This document shows, piece by piece, positions 24,696 to 32,553 of a stretch of 32,640 bases of DNA; the first letter of the stretch is position 1; each line of letters begins with the position of its first letter. This DNA is from an uncultured Ruminococcus sp. Its GTDB lineage: Bacteria; Bacillota; Clostridia; Oscillospirales; Ruminococcaceae. A program made the position numbers and the translations under genes. The notes under the pieces are model-generated. The model searched no databases. It was not told where the DNA came from and saw only the letters and a list, made by a program, of their open reading frames with translations. Location of the stretch: positions 1-32,640 of the forward strand of contig CANQWA010000030.1 of assembly GCA_947627445.1 (NCBI GenBank), read 5' to 3'.

Positions 24696-26522
24696 ATGAG
24701 GAATAGCGATAGTCGGTCTATCTGGATTTATTTTTTGATTGGAATTTTTCCAGTCACTTGGCTGGCGCTTTTAACAGCGCCGTACCTGTCTGGAGGCCTG
24801 CCTGAGATTTTAAAGGAATTTCCCAATGCGATGAATCATCCATTTTCCATACGGTTATGCGAGGTCAGTGTAAAAACTGTCCTTCTTTTTTTGACCGCTT
24901 ATGGACTTGGATTCGGGATTTATATTTCTACACGACGGAATTATCGGAGAGGAGAGGAGCATGGTTCCGCTGTGTGGGGCAATGTGGATGTGGTGAATAA
25001 AAAGTACAGTCAGAAAAGTTTTTGCAACGATAAGATACTGACAAAGCATGTCCGGATTAGTTACGACAGCAGGAGACATCAGCGCAATCTTCTGACAATC
25101 GTAGTAGGAGGAAGCGGCGCGGGAAAGACAAGGTTTTATGCGAAACCGAATCTCATGCAGGCGAATACTTCTTTTGTGGTTCTTGATCCGAAAGGAGAAA
25201 ATCTGCGGGATACCGGGCAGTTGTTGGTGCAAAATGGGTATGAGGTACGCGTACTTGATCTGATTAACATGGAAAAGAGCCATTGCTATAATCCATTTGT
25301 ATATTTGAAAGATGACAATGATGTTCAGCGGCTTGTGACCAATCTTTTTAAGGCGACAACACCGAAAGGGAGTCAGTCAAACGATCCATTTTGGGATACG
25401 GCAGCATCAATGCTGCTTCTGGCACTTATCTTTTACCTAAAGTATGAAGCGCCGGAGGAAGAACAGAATTTTCCGATGGTAATGGAACTTTTGCGGGCCG
25501 GGGAGGTAAGCGAAGAAGAGGAAGAATACCAGTCTCCCCTGGATGAGCTGTTTGAGCGCCTGGAAATGCGGGAGCCGGAGCATATCGCTTTGAAATACTA
25601 CAAGGATTATCACTCCGGCAGTGCAAAGACGCTGAAATCCATCCAAATTACGCTGGCGGCAAGATTGGAAAAATTCAATCTGACAAGCCTTGCGGCCTTG
25701 ACTGCCACAGACGATTTAGACTTGACATCATTAGGAGAAAAGAAAGTGGCGCTGTTTGCGCTGATACCGGATAATGATACCAGCTACAATTTTCTAGTAT
25801 CTATTCTCTACACGCAGCTATTTCAGCAGTTATTTTATCTGGCCGATCACAAGTACGGCGGCAGGCTTCCTGTCCATGTGCATTTTCTGATGGACGAGTT
25901 CGCCAATGTATCGTTGCCCGATGACTTTGACAAGATTCTTTCCGTTATGCGGTCAAGAGAAGTGAGCGTGTCAATCATTTTGCAGAATATGGCGCAGTTA
26001 AAGGCATTGTTTGAAAAACAGTGGGAGAGCATCGTGGGAAACTGTGATGAGTTTTTGTATCTTGGCGGCAACGAGCAGGGGACGCATAAATACGTCAGTG
26101 AACTGTTGGGAAAGGCAACGATTGACATGAACACATATGGAAAATCGACAGGACATTCTGGAAACTACTCTACTAACTACCAGTTATCAGGCAGGGAGCT
26201 GTTGACGCCGGACGAGGTGAGGATGCTAGACAACCGTTACGCGATTCTGTTTATACGGGGGGAGCGCCCGCTGATGGATGAGAAGTATGACATCATGAAG
26301 CACCCGAATGTGGCGCTGACTACAGACGGGAAAGGAAAACCGTATCGGCATGGCGAGGTGACACAGGCAGTTGCAGAAATCACTCTGGGCGAAAGCCTGG
26401 AGGGAGAAGTGAAGTCAGAACAGGGTGGGGAATCTTATGAACTTTTATCAAATGAGGAGCTGGAAATGATGTTCAGTCAAAAAAAGGAGGACACAGATAA
26501 TGAAAGAAAAATATCGCAATAG
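24696..26522 (+). CDS. VirD4/TraG-type coupling protein
   Basis: The ATG at 24696 has AAAGGTGG 7 bases before it and is preferred to the upstream in-frame GTG at 24675, giving 608 residues. Two N-terminal membrane segments (about residues 8-28 and 55-78) precede a cytosolic ATPase with Walker A GGSGAGKTRFYAKP near 139-152, FVVLDPKGEN near 163, Walker B HFLMDEFANV near 396-405 and a C-terminal ILQNMAQLKALF/LYLGGNEQGTHKYVSELLGK region. Coupling proteins receive the relaxase-DNA complex and feed it to the type IV channel. The acidic C-terminal tail overlaps the next start by 23 bases. Confidence 0.93.
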   Translation: MRNSDSRSIWIYFLIGIFPVTWLALLTAPYLSGGLPEILKEFPNAMNHPFSIRLCEVSVKTVLLFLTAYGLGFGIYISTRRNYRRGEEHGSAVWGNVDVVNKKYSQKSFCNDKILTKHVRISYDSRRHQRNLLTIVVGGSGAGKTRFYAKPNLMQANTSFVVLDPKGENLRDTGQLLVQNGYEVRVLDLINMEKSHCYNPFVYLKDDNDVQRLVTNLFKATTPKGSQSNDPFWDTAASMLLLALIFYLKYEAPEEEQNFPMVMELLRAGEVSEEEEEYQSPLDELFERLEMREPEHIALKYYKDYHSGSAKTLKSIQITLAARLEKFNLTSLAALTATDDLDLTSLGEKKVALFALIPDNDTSYNFLVSILYTQLFQQLFYLADHKYGGRLPVHVHFLMDEFANVSLPDDFDKILSVMRSREVSVSIILQNMAQLKALFEKQWESIVGNCDEFLYLGGNEQGTHKYVSELLGKATIDMNTYGKSTGHSGNYSTNYQLSGRELLTPDEVRMLDNRYAILFIRGERPLMDEKYDIMKHPNVALTTDGKGKPYRHGEVTQAVAEITLGESLEGEVKSEQGGESYELLSNEELEMMFSQKKEDTDNERKISQ

Positions 26523-26880
26523 AAGGAAAAACAATGCTGTCAGAAAGACACAGAAACTCCCGATGGGCAAAAAACAGAAAGTCGGTTTTTTGCTGTACGC
26601 CATTTTGGTGTGTGTGCTGTTTCTGGGAACGACAGTGGTACTAGCAAAGGAAGGCGGTGGAAAAGATGATCCGATTGCCGTGGTCAACAATCTGTCAGAT
26701 TTTATTTTCGGACTGATTCGGGCCATCGGCGTAATCATACTTGGTTTTGGCATTGTGCAGGTGGGCATGGCTGTAAAATCGCATGATCCGACTCAGAGGG
26801 CGAACGGGTTTCTGACAATGGGAGGCGGCGTTGTCATAACATTTGCCAAAGAGATACTGGATACAATTATGGGCGGATAA
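26500..26880 (+). CDS. Maff2/VirB2-like small membrane protein
   Basis: The 126-residue product has a Lys/Arg-rich start, a hydrophobic signal-like segment (about 29-49, ending VLAKEGG) and two further hydrophobic stretches (FIFGLIRAIGVIILGFGIVQVGMAV and GVVITFAKEIL). The pattern matches the Maff2 family, which holds the place of VirB2/TrbC pilins in Gram-positive conjugative elements. It could be the channel or pilin-like subunit. AAGGAGG lies 10 bases before the ATG, inside the 3' end of the coupling-protein gene. Confidence 0.83.
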   Translation: MKEKYRNRRKNNAVRKTQKLPMGKKQKVGFLLYAILVCVLFLGTTVVLAKEGGGKDDPIAVVNNLSDFIFGLIRAIGVIILGFGIVQVGMAVKSHDPTQRANGFLTMGGGVVITFAKEILDTIMGG

Positions 26881-26962
26881 TGAGTATGATGCAGAAAAAA
26901 GAACAGAGGCGGGGTATCTGACAGAGGCAGATTCCCCCGCTGAAATTAAGCGAGGTGATAAC

Positions 26963-27802
26963 ATGGATTCAGATAACTGGATCGTGCAGAATCTGGTCAA
27001 TGCGTTAGAGACCTGGAATGAGAAACTGGCGGAGATATGGCAGATCATCACGCAGTCTCCGGAGCATTTTAAGGGCGGCGGTATCTGGAAAGCGATAGTG
27101 GAAATACACGGGGCATTACAAGCGGTAGCATACGCCCTTCTGGTTCTTTTCTTTGTTATTGGCATGGTAAAGACATGCGGGAGTTTTGCGGAAGTAAAAA
27201 AACCAGAGCACGCATTGAAGCTATTCGTGCGATTTGCGATTGCAAAAGGTGTCATTTCACATGGGCTGGAGCTAATGATGGCGCTGTTTCAGATTGTTCA
27301 GGGAATCATCAAAAAGATAACGGCAACAGCCGGACTTGGTACAGCAAAGAAGGCTGTGCTGCCGGAAGAAATTGTGACAGCGGTGGAGGACTGCGGATTT
27401 TTTGAAAGCATTCCGCTGTGGGCGGTCACGCTGATCGGCGGGCTTTTCATTACGGTGCTGAGTTTTGTCATGATTATGAGCGTGTACGGACGGTTTTTCC
27501 GGCTGTATCTATATACGGCGGTCGCGCCCATTCCTCTGTCCACATTTGCGGGTGAGCCATCGCAGAATGTGGGAAAGAGCTTTATCAAATCCTATGCAGC
27601 CGTGTGTCTGGAGGGAGCCGTTATCGTGTTGGCGTGCATTATTTTTTCCCTGTTCGCTTCATCGCCTCCGGTGGTTGATTCAGATGCGGCGGCAGTCACG
27701 ATGGTCTGGAGCTATATCGGGGAGCTGATTTTTAATATGCTGGTGCTAGTTGGAGCCGTCAAGATGTCGGACCGGGTAGTCAGGGAAATGATGGGATTGT
27801 AA
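26963..27802 (+). CDS. TrbL/VirB6-like polytopic membrane protein
   Basis: The frame is open from 26843, but that part overlaps the previous gene. The ATG at 26963 with GCGAGGTGATAAC upstream gives a natural N-terminus and 279 residues. Five to six membrane segments are visible, among them AVAYALLVLFFVIGMVKTC, WAVTLIGGLFITVLSFVMIMSVYG, LYLYTAVAPIPLSTFAG and AVCLEGAVIVLACIIFSLFA. The APIPLSTFAGE and GKSFIKSYAAVCLEGAV motifs fit the VirB6/TrbL-like proteins of Tn1549-type elements, which build the inner part of the channel. A terminator hairpin follows in the gap to the PrgI gene. Confidence 0.87.
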   Translation: MDSDNWIVQNLVNALETWNEKLAEIWQIITQSPEHFKGGGIWKAIVEIHGALQAVAYALLVLFFVIGMVKTCGSFAEVKKPEHALKLFVRFAIAKGVISHGLELMMALFQIVQGIIKKITATAGLGTAKKAVLPEEIVTAVEDCGFFESIPLWAVTLIGGLFITVLSFVMIMSVYGRFFRLYLYTAVAPIPLSTFAGEPSQNVGKSFIKSYAAVCLEGAVIVLACIIFSLFASSPPVVDSDAAAVTMVWSYIGELIFNMLVLVGAVKMSDRVVREMMGL

Positions 27803-27862
27803 ATATGTTTGAAAAATCGTTGCCGGAACCGGAACATTTATAAAGAGTAGGATTTAAAAGTC

Positions 27863-27894
27863 AGAGCAATCAGAAAGGGTTGCTCTTTTTATTT
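27863..27894 (+). terminator. Intrinsic terminator inside the transfer cluster
   Basis: AGAGCAA (27863-27869) pairs perfectly with TTGCTCT (27880-27886), and CTTTTTATTTT follows. It lies in the 117-base gap between the TrbL-like gene and prgI, so expression of PrgI, VirB4 and the hydrolase may be reduced relative to upstream genes or depend on read-through. Confidence 0.8.
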
Positions 27895-27925
27895 TGCGGG
27901 AAGATACCAGAAAGGATGTATGCCA

Positions 27926-28291
27926 ATGGAAGTAAAAATCAACCGGGAGATTTGTGATTACACAGAATCCGTTTTTTTCGGACTGTCACTCAGGCAGTTT
28001 ATTTTTTCAATATTAGCCTGTGGCGTTGCCGTGGGCATTTATTTTTTAATCCGGCCTCATGCGGGGATGGAAACTGTGAGCTGGATGTGCGTGCTGGGAG
28101 CGGCGCCGTTTGCGGCGCTCGGTTTTGTGCGCTATCACGGAATGAATGCGGAGCAGTTTGTGTGGACATGGATAAAATCTGAAATTCTTATCCCGAAGCA
28201 GTTAATTTTCCGTCCAGAAAATCTTTATTATGAGGCGCTTGAACCAAGCTTGAGAAAACATGAGAAGGAGGAAATGAAACGGCATGATTAG
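27926..28291 (+). CDS. prgI: PrgI family type IV secretion membrane protein
   Basis: The start at 27926 places AAAGGA 9 bases upstream and gives MEVKINREICDYTESVFFGLSLRQF, the conserved PrgI-family N-terminus; an ATG 6 bases earlier is an alternative with poor spacing. The product has 121 residues. Two membrane segments follow (about residues 24-44 and 54-74), then a short cytosolic tail. PrgI proteins are VirB3-like partners of the VirB4 ATPase. The end of the gene overlaps virB4 by 8 bases, so the two are translationally coupled. Confidence 0.9.
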   Translation: MEVKINREICDYTESVFFGLSLRQFIFSILACGVAVGIYFLIRPHAGMETVSWMCVLGAAPFAALGFVRYHGMNAEQFVWTWIKSEILIPKQLIFRPENLYYEALEPSLRKHEKEEMKRHD

Positions 28292-30650
28292 AACACTCAA
28301 AAACATATGCAGACAAGATAAAGAGAAGTTTGCTGTGCCAAAAAGCGCGCAGCAGGCGCTTCCCATACAGACGGTATGGGAAGATGGGATTTTTAAGATA
28401 GGGCGGAACAAATATGCCCGCACCTATAAATTTCAGGATATCAACTTTGCTGTTGCGGGCAAAGAAGATAAGGAATTTATGTTTTTAGATTACTGTGAAC
28501 TGCTCAATTCTTTTGACAGCAGTACGACGACCAAAATAACGATTAACAGCCGAAGGCTGAACAGGCAGGATTTTGAGAAGTCGATTCTGATTCCTTTGCG
28601 GAATGACAGTGATGGAAAATCCATCAATAATGATGGATTGGATATCTACCGGAAGGAATACAATGAGATGCTCTTAGAAAAGGCAACGGGATCGGACTGT
28701 ATGGTACAGGAAAAATATGTGACGATATCGGTTTACAAGAAATCTGTTGAAGACGCGAGGGCAGCCTTTGCCCGTATTGGCACGGACTTAGCAGGGCATT
28801 TTGCAAGGCTCGGATCAAAGTGCGTGGAGATGGATGCGCATGAGAAGCTCCGGGTATTGCATGATTTTTACCGAACGGGGGAAGAAACAGAATTTCATTT
28901 TGACCTGTCAGAAAGCATGAGAAAAGGGCATAGCTTTAAAGACGTCATCTCCCCGGACAGTTTCGAGTTCGAGAAGGACTTTTTTAAGATGGGGGATCGG
29001 TATGGACGCGTACTTTTTCTGCGGGAGTATGCCTCTTATATCAAGGATGAAATGGTATCTGACCTGACGGATCTGGACCGAACCCTGATGATGAGCATTG
29101 ATGTGATAACCGTGCCGACGGATGAGGCGGTAAATGAGGTGGAGAAACGTCTGCTCGGCGTAGAGACCAATATCACAAACTGGCAGAGGCGCCAGAACGC
29201 GAACAACAACTTTTCCGCTGTCGTGCCATATGATATGGAGCTTCAGAGAAAAGAGAGCAAGGAATTTCTTAATGATCTGACTACTCGCGACCAGCGGATG
29301 ATGTTCGCTGTCCTGACATTGGTGCATACGGCGGATACAAAAGAGCAGTTGGAAGCGGATACGGAAAAGATACTTGCCATAGGGCGCAAGCATGTATGCC
29401 AGCTTGCTGTTTTGAAATTTCAACAGATGGATGGACTGAACACGGCGCTGCCCATCGGCCATAGGAAAATCCATGCTCTGCGGACGCTGACAACAGAAAG
29501 CCTTGCTATACTCATGCCTTTCCGGGTTCAGGAGATTATGGATGAGGGAGGCATTTACTGTGGAGAAAATGCCATTTCCCACAATCTTATCATGTGCAAT
29601 AAGGCAAAGCTGCTGAATCCCAACTCATTCCTTTTGGGTGTGCCGGGGAGCGGGAAATCGTTCAGCGCCAAAATGCTCATTGTTTTTCTTGCCCTGGCCA
29701 CAGAGGATGATATTCTGGTCTGTGACCCGGAGCGGGAGTACGCGTCGCTGATTGAGGCGATGGGCGGCGAAGTGATACGCATAGCAGCGGGAAGTCCCGA
29801 CCACATCAACGCGATGGACATGGTGGACGGGTATGGGGACGGCGGCAATCCGGTCATTGACAAGTCCCAGTTTGTTTTGTCGCTCTTTGAGCAGCTTGAC
29901 AGGGGGCGCATTGAAGCGGAGGACCGATCGCTGATTGACCGCTGTACAGAGGAGGTCTATAAGGATTACCAGAACGGCGGGGAAGTGCCGACATTGCGAA
30001 CGCTGCGGAAAAAGCTCATGGAGCAGAAAGAAGATCGGGCAAAAAGGCTGGCCTTAGCAATGGAACTGTTTACCGACGGGAGCCTGGATGCTTTTGCTCA
30101 TGAGACGAATGTGGACGTTAATAACCGAATGATCGTCTACGACATCATGGATTTAGGAAAGCAACTGAAAACAATGGGGCTGTTAGTAATTACGGACGCC
30201 ATGCTGAACCGCGTGACAGAGAACTGGAAGAAAGGGAAGCGGACGCACATTTTTCTGGACGAGTTCCATGTGGTATTTGAAAACGAGTGCTCCGGCGAGT
30301 TCTTCAACTCGGCGTGGAGGCGGTTCCGGAAGAGAAATGCGTTCCCCAATGCCATCACGCAGAATGTGGAATATCTGCTGGATTCAGTCCTGGCAAGCAC
30401 TATGCTTTCCAACAGCGAGTTTATCGTTATGCTGAACCAGGCGGCGTCGGACCGCCAGAAGCTGGCGGATCTGCTGGGAATATCAAAGGAACAGATGAAT
30501 TATATCACCAATTCGGATGCTGGCTGCGGGCTGATTAAGTATGGAAGTTCCCTTGTGCCGTTTATCAATAAATTTCCGAAGAATACCCGGCTGTATGAGC
30601 TGATGACCACAAAGCCGGGCGAGGACGGGGTGAATCGGAGCAGACAGTAA
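28284..30650 (+). CDS. virB4: VirB4/TraE-type conjugation ATPase
   Basis: The 788-residue product is the motor ATPase of the type IV secretion channel. The N-terminal half (TFVW-type and VirB4 N-domain) includes YARTYKFQDINF and FMFLDYCELLNSFDS. The C-terminal RecA-like domain has Walker A GVPGSGKSFSAK near 452-463, DILVCDPEREYASL shortly after, and Walker B HIFLDEFHVVFE near 654-665, followed by RRFRKRNAFPNAITQN. The length and motif spacing are normal for the family and no key residue is missing. AAGGAGG lies upstream inside the end of prgI. Confidence 0.94.
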   Translation: MIRTLKNICRQDKEKFAVPKSAQQALPIQTVWEDGIFKIGRNKYARTYKFQDINFAVAGKEDKEFMFLDYCELLNSFDSSTTTKITINSRRLNRQDFEKSILIPLRNDSDGKSINNDGLDIYRKEYNEMLLEKATGSDCMVQEKYVTISVYKKSVEDARAAFARIGTDLAGHFARLGSKCVEMDAHEKLRVLHDFYRTGEETEFHFDLSESMRKGHSFKDVISPDSFEFEKDFFKMGDRYGRVLFLREYASYIKDEMVSDLTDLDRTLMMSIDVITVPTDEAVNEVEKRLLGVETNITNWQRRQNANNNFSAVVPYDMELQRKESKEFLNDLTTRDQRMMFAVLTLVHTADTKEQLEADTEKILAIGRKHVCQLAVLKFQQMDGLNTALPIGHRKIHALRTLTTESLAILMPFRVQEIMDEGGIYCGENAISHNLIMCNKAKLLNPNSFLLGVPGSGKSFSAKMLIVFLALATEDDILVCDPEREYASLIEAMGGEVIRIAAGSPDHINAMDMVDGYGDGGNPVIDKSQFVLSLFEQLDRGRIEAEDRSLIDRCTEEVYKDYQNGGEVPTLRTLRKKLMEQKEDRAKRLALAMELFTDGSLDAFAHETNVDVNNRMIVYDIMDLGKQLKTMGLLVITDAMLNRVTENWKKGKRTHIFLDEFHVVFENECSGEFFNSAWRRFRKRNAFPNAITQNVEYLLDSVLASTMLSNSEFIVMLNQAASDRQKLADLLGISKEQMNYITNSDAGCGLIKYGSSLVPFINKFPKNTRLYELMTTKPGEDGVNRSRQ

Positions 30651-30670
30651 AAAAGGGAGGCCGTCAGAAA

Positions 30671-31774
30671 GTGGCAAAGGATATAAAAACACGTCATAGG
30701 GAAAAAAGCACGCCGATGTTGAATAAGACCATGAGCGTTGCAGAGCGCATGAAACAGTCATACGTACGGACAAAGAACAGCGCGGGGCAGGAGCAGTTGC
30801 ATGAGAAGGGAACACCAGAAGAATATGCGCAGGACAGAATAGCGGAAAGCGCCGATGCGGCGATTCGGGCAGCCACAGGCCAGATAAAAAAACTGGGAGT
30901 GATTCGTCAAAAGGCAGAGAGGACAATAAAAGCCACAGAAAAAGGAACCATAAAGTATGTGGGGAAATCCGTCAGGACAGCAGAGAAAACAGCGAGGACA
31001 GCCGTGAAAACGGCAGAAAATGTTAAAAGAGCAGTTATAGCAAGTAAAAAGGCAGCCAATGCAAGTAGAAAAGCAGCCGCGGCAAGCAAAAAAGCGGCGG
31101 AACAGACTGCAAAAGCAGCGACAAAGACAGCAGTAAAAGCCGTGACGCTTACCGTTAAAGCCCTCGCGGCGGCGACCAAGGCATTGTTTGCCGCTATCGC
31201 AGCCGGGGGCTGGGTTGTGGTGCTAATTCTTATTATTATAATTTTATTTGGCGGTTTTCTCTGCATGATTGACGATGATAATTCCACTACTGTAACATCT
31301 GTTAATAAGGAAGTGCAGGCGTATGAGCCAGTCATTCGCAAGTACGCTAAAAAATATGACATGCAGGAATATGTGGAGTTGGTCAAGGCGGTTATGATGC
31401 AGGAGTCTGGAGGACAGGGAAATGATCCGATGCAGAGTTCACAGGGAAACTTTAATACGAAATATCCCCAAAAGCCAGACGGAATCACGGATCCAGAATA
31501 TTCTATTGAATGTGGCGTGCGGGAACTAAAGAGCTGCCTTGCGAGTGCCGGAGTGAAAAGTCCGGTTGATATGGGCAATATCAAATTAGCGTTGCAGGGG
31601 TATAATTACGGAAACGGATATATCTCGTGGGCCAGGGAACATTATGGAGGTTATACGCTGGCAAGCGCCGCAGAGTTCTCGGATAAAATGATGAAAGAGA
31701 AAGGCTTAAAATCCTATGGGGATATTCAGTATGTTTCCCATGTTTTGAGATACTATTCTTTGGGGAAAAAATAA
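30671..31774 (+). CDS. Membrane-anchored lysozyme-like transglycosylase of the transfer apparatus
   Basis: The 367-residue product starts at GTG with GGGAGG 10 bases upstream. Residues about 75-170 are an unusual Ala/Lys/Thr-rich helix made of repeated KTA, SKKAA and TKTA units. One membrane segment follows (about 178-200, GGWVVVLILIIIILFGGFL), then an exterior lysozyme-like domain with VKAVMMQESGGQGNDPMQSSQG, where the Glu near residue 245 is the probable catalytic acid, and ALQGYNYGNGYI. Such enzymes open peptidoglycan for the conjugation channel. Relatives such as Tn916 Orf14 also carry an NlpC/P60 peptidase domain. None is present here, as the protein ends in YYSLGKK at a clean stop. Confidence 0.88.
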   Translation: MAKDIKTRHREKSTPMLNKTMSVAERMKQSYVRTKNSAGQEQLHEKGTPEEYAQDRIAESADAAIRAATGQIKKLGVIRQKAERTIKATEKGTIKYVGKSVRTAEKTARTAVKTAENVKRAVIASKKAANASRKAAAASKKAAEQTAKAATKTAVKAVTLTVKALAAATKALFAAIAAGGWVVVLILIIIILFGGFLCMIDDDNSTTVTSVNKEVQAYEPVIRKYAKKYDMQEYVELVKAVMMQESGGQGNDPMQSSQGNFNTKYPQKPDGITDPEYSIECGVRELKSCLASAGVKSPVDMGNIKLALQGYNYGNGYISWAREHYGGYTLASAAEFSDKMMKEKGLKSYGDIQYVSHVLRYYSLGKK

Positions 31775-31810
31775 AAAATGCAACATAATACTATAAACTG
31801 TTGCATTTTT
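31774..31810 (+). terminator. Intrinsic terminator at the end of the transfer cluster
   Basis: AAAAATGCAACA (31774-31785) and TGTTGCATTTTT (31799-31810) are perfect 12-bp reverse complements around a 13-base loop, with the right arm ending in five T residues. The left arm begins inside the stop codon of the hydrolase gene. The hairpin is nearly symmetric, so it could also end minus-strand transcription. The core recurs inverted at 32149-32173. Confidence 0.85.
31780..31804 (+). repeat. Left copy of a 25-bp inverted repeat pair
   Basis: This core of the terminator, centred on TACTATAAA, matches the reverse complement of 32149-32173 at 20 of 25 positions by eye. The two copies face each other across about 345 bases of AT-rich sequence. 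Each copy also forms its own hairpin. Confidence 0.6.
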
Positions 31811-31949
31811 AACTTACACCTTATATATCGGAGCATCCTCATAAAATATTATAGCTGATTTTCAAATTTTTTCAAACTTTTTTTGAATTGTCCTGATAAA
31901 TAGCGAAAAATCGTTGTTTTTAGGGAAAACAAAATTTTGAGATTTATTC

Positions 31950-31986
31950 TTTACAAATCCATATTGCCAAATATTTACAAATCCAT
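31950..31986. repeat. Two 13-bp direct repeats, 24 bases apart
   Basis: TTTACAAATCCAT occurs at 31950-31962 and 31974-31986, a spacing of just over two helical turns. Two copies are too few to call iterons; a dimeric repressor or other protein binding on one DNA face is possible. Confidence 0.45.
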
Positions 31987-32148
31987 GTTATTCAAAATAG
32001 TCTTTTTCAGCCGGTGCGATATTGAGTGGTGGGGATCTTGTCATACATCGATAAATTTTTGCTTCTAATTTCTTATTCTCCCTTGTTTTTCGGCGATTCT
32101 AGGAATTTACATGTGTATTAAACCAATGCAAAATCACTCGCAAAAAAC

Positions 32149-32173
32149 GCAACATTTTATAGTAAAAAGTTGT
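32149..32173 (-). repeat. Right copy of the 25-bp inverted repeat pair
   Basis: On the minus strand this reads as a diverged copy of 31780-31804, including the TACTATAAA and TGTTGC parts. It folds on itself as CAAC/GTTG plus TTTTA/TAAAA around a TAG loop with one A-A mismatch. It lies about 100 bases before the csrA-like gene. Confidence 0.6.
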
Positions 32174-32183
32174 ATTTTGAAAA

Positions 32184-32276
32184 ACGGCGAAAAGAGCCGT
32201 AGCAACAAGCGGCGGGACAAAGAGCGGGGAACCGCATAATCGCTGCAGCGAGCATGACAAACCGGATTGGAGGAGG
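32184..32276 (+). promoter_or_regulatory. Leader of the csrA-like gene with GGA-loop hairpin
   Basis: Two short hairpins are visible. ACGGC (32184-32188) pairs with GCCGT (32196-32200). GCGG (32224-32227) pairs with CCGC (32232-32235) around the loop GGAA. A CGCTGCAGCG palindrome follows at 32241-32250, and the ribosome binding region reads GGATTGGAGGAGG (32264-32276). CsrA proteins recognise GGA in hairpin loops, and one site over the Shine-Dalgarno sequence is the classical repression layout, so autoregulation is likely but inferred. Confidence 0.5.
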
Positions 32277-32280
32277 TTTT

Positions 32281-32553
32281 ATGCTGAGATTGAGTGTGAG
32301 CACCGAGGAGTACCTGATGTTGGGAGATGACATCAAAATCGTGTTCTTAGGCGGAAGCCACAACCACATGAGGATTATGATTGACGCGCCGAAGGATGTC
32401 AACATCGTGAGGAGCACGGTTCTGGAGAAGAACAACCCGGAGCTGAAAAAGAACTCTCCCAAGTATTACGCGGAGCCGGAACTGCCGGAGCGGTACCGGA
32501 AACCGAAAAGGGGGAAAGTGCTGGAGCACAGCGAGAAAGCTTTTGAGCATTGA
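32281..32553 (+). CDS. csrA: CsrA-like carbon storage regulator
   Basis: The ATG at 32281 has GGAGGAGG directly upstream and gives 90 residues; an in-frame ATG at 32254 lacks such a site. MLRLSVSTEEYLMLGDDIKIVFLGGSHNHMRIMIDAPKDVNIVR aligns with CsrA along the whole core: GDDIKI, then RI.IDAPKDV and R near the end of the fold. CsrA dimers bind GGA motifs in mRNA leaders and block or stabilise translation. The protein has about 25 extra C-terminal residues, basic in the middle (RYRKPKRGK), compared with usual 60-75 residue CsrA. It lies near the end of a transfer cluster, so it may regulate the element rather than, or as well as, flagella or carbon use. Confidence 0.85.
   Translation: MLRLSVSTEEYLMLGDDIKIVFLGGSHNHMRIMIDAPKDVNIVRSTVLEKNNPELKKNSPKYYAEPELPERYRKPKRGKVLEHSEKAFEH

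Larger units (their letters stand above)
31775..32280. other. Gene-free right flank bounded by inverted repeats
   Basis: No credible gene lies in these 506 bases. From 31811 to about 32140 the sequence is strongly AT-rich (for example TTTTTTCAAACTTTTTTTG) with a 13-base direct repeat (31950-31962 and 31974-31986). The base composition changes near 32180 to a GC-rich leader of the csrA-like gene. The AT-rich part is framed by inverted copies of a 25-bp sequence. It may be a miniature inserted element, the right part of a rearranged ICE, or a junction between ICE and another segment. Confidence 0.55.

Noticed and set aside
31950-31986. Two TTTACAAATCCAT repeats as replication iterons
   Set aside because: Only two copies, no replication initiator gene nearby and no DnaA-box-like cluster were seen, so an origin cannot be supported.
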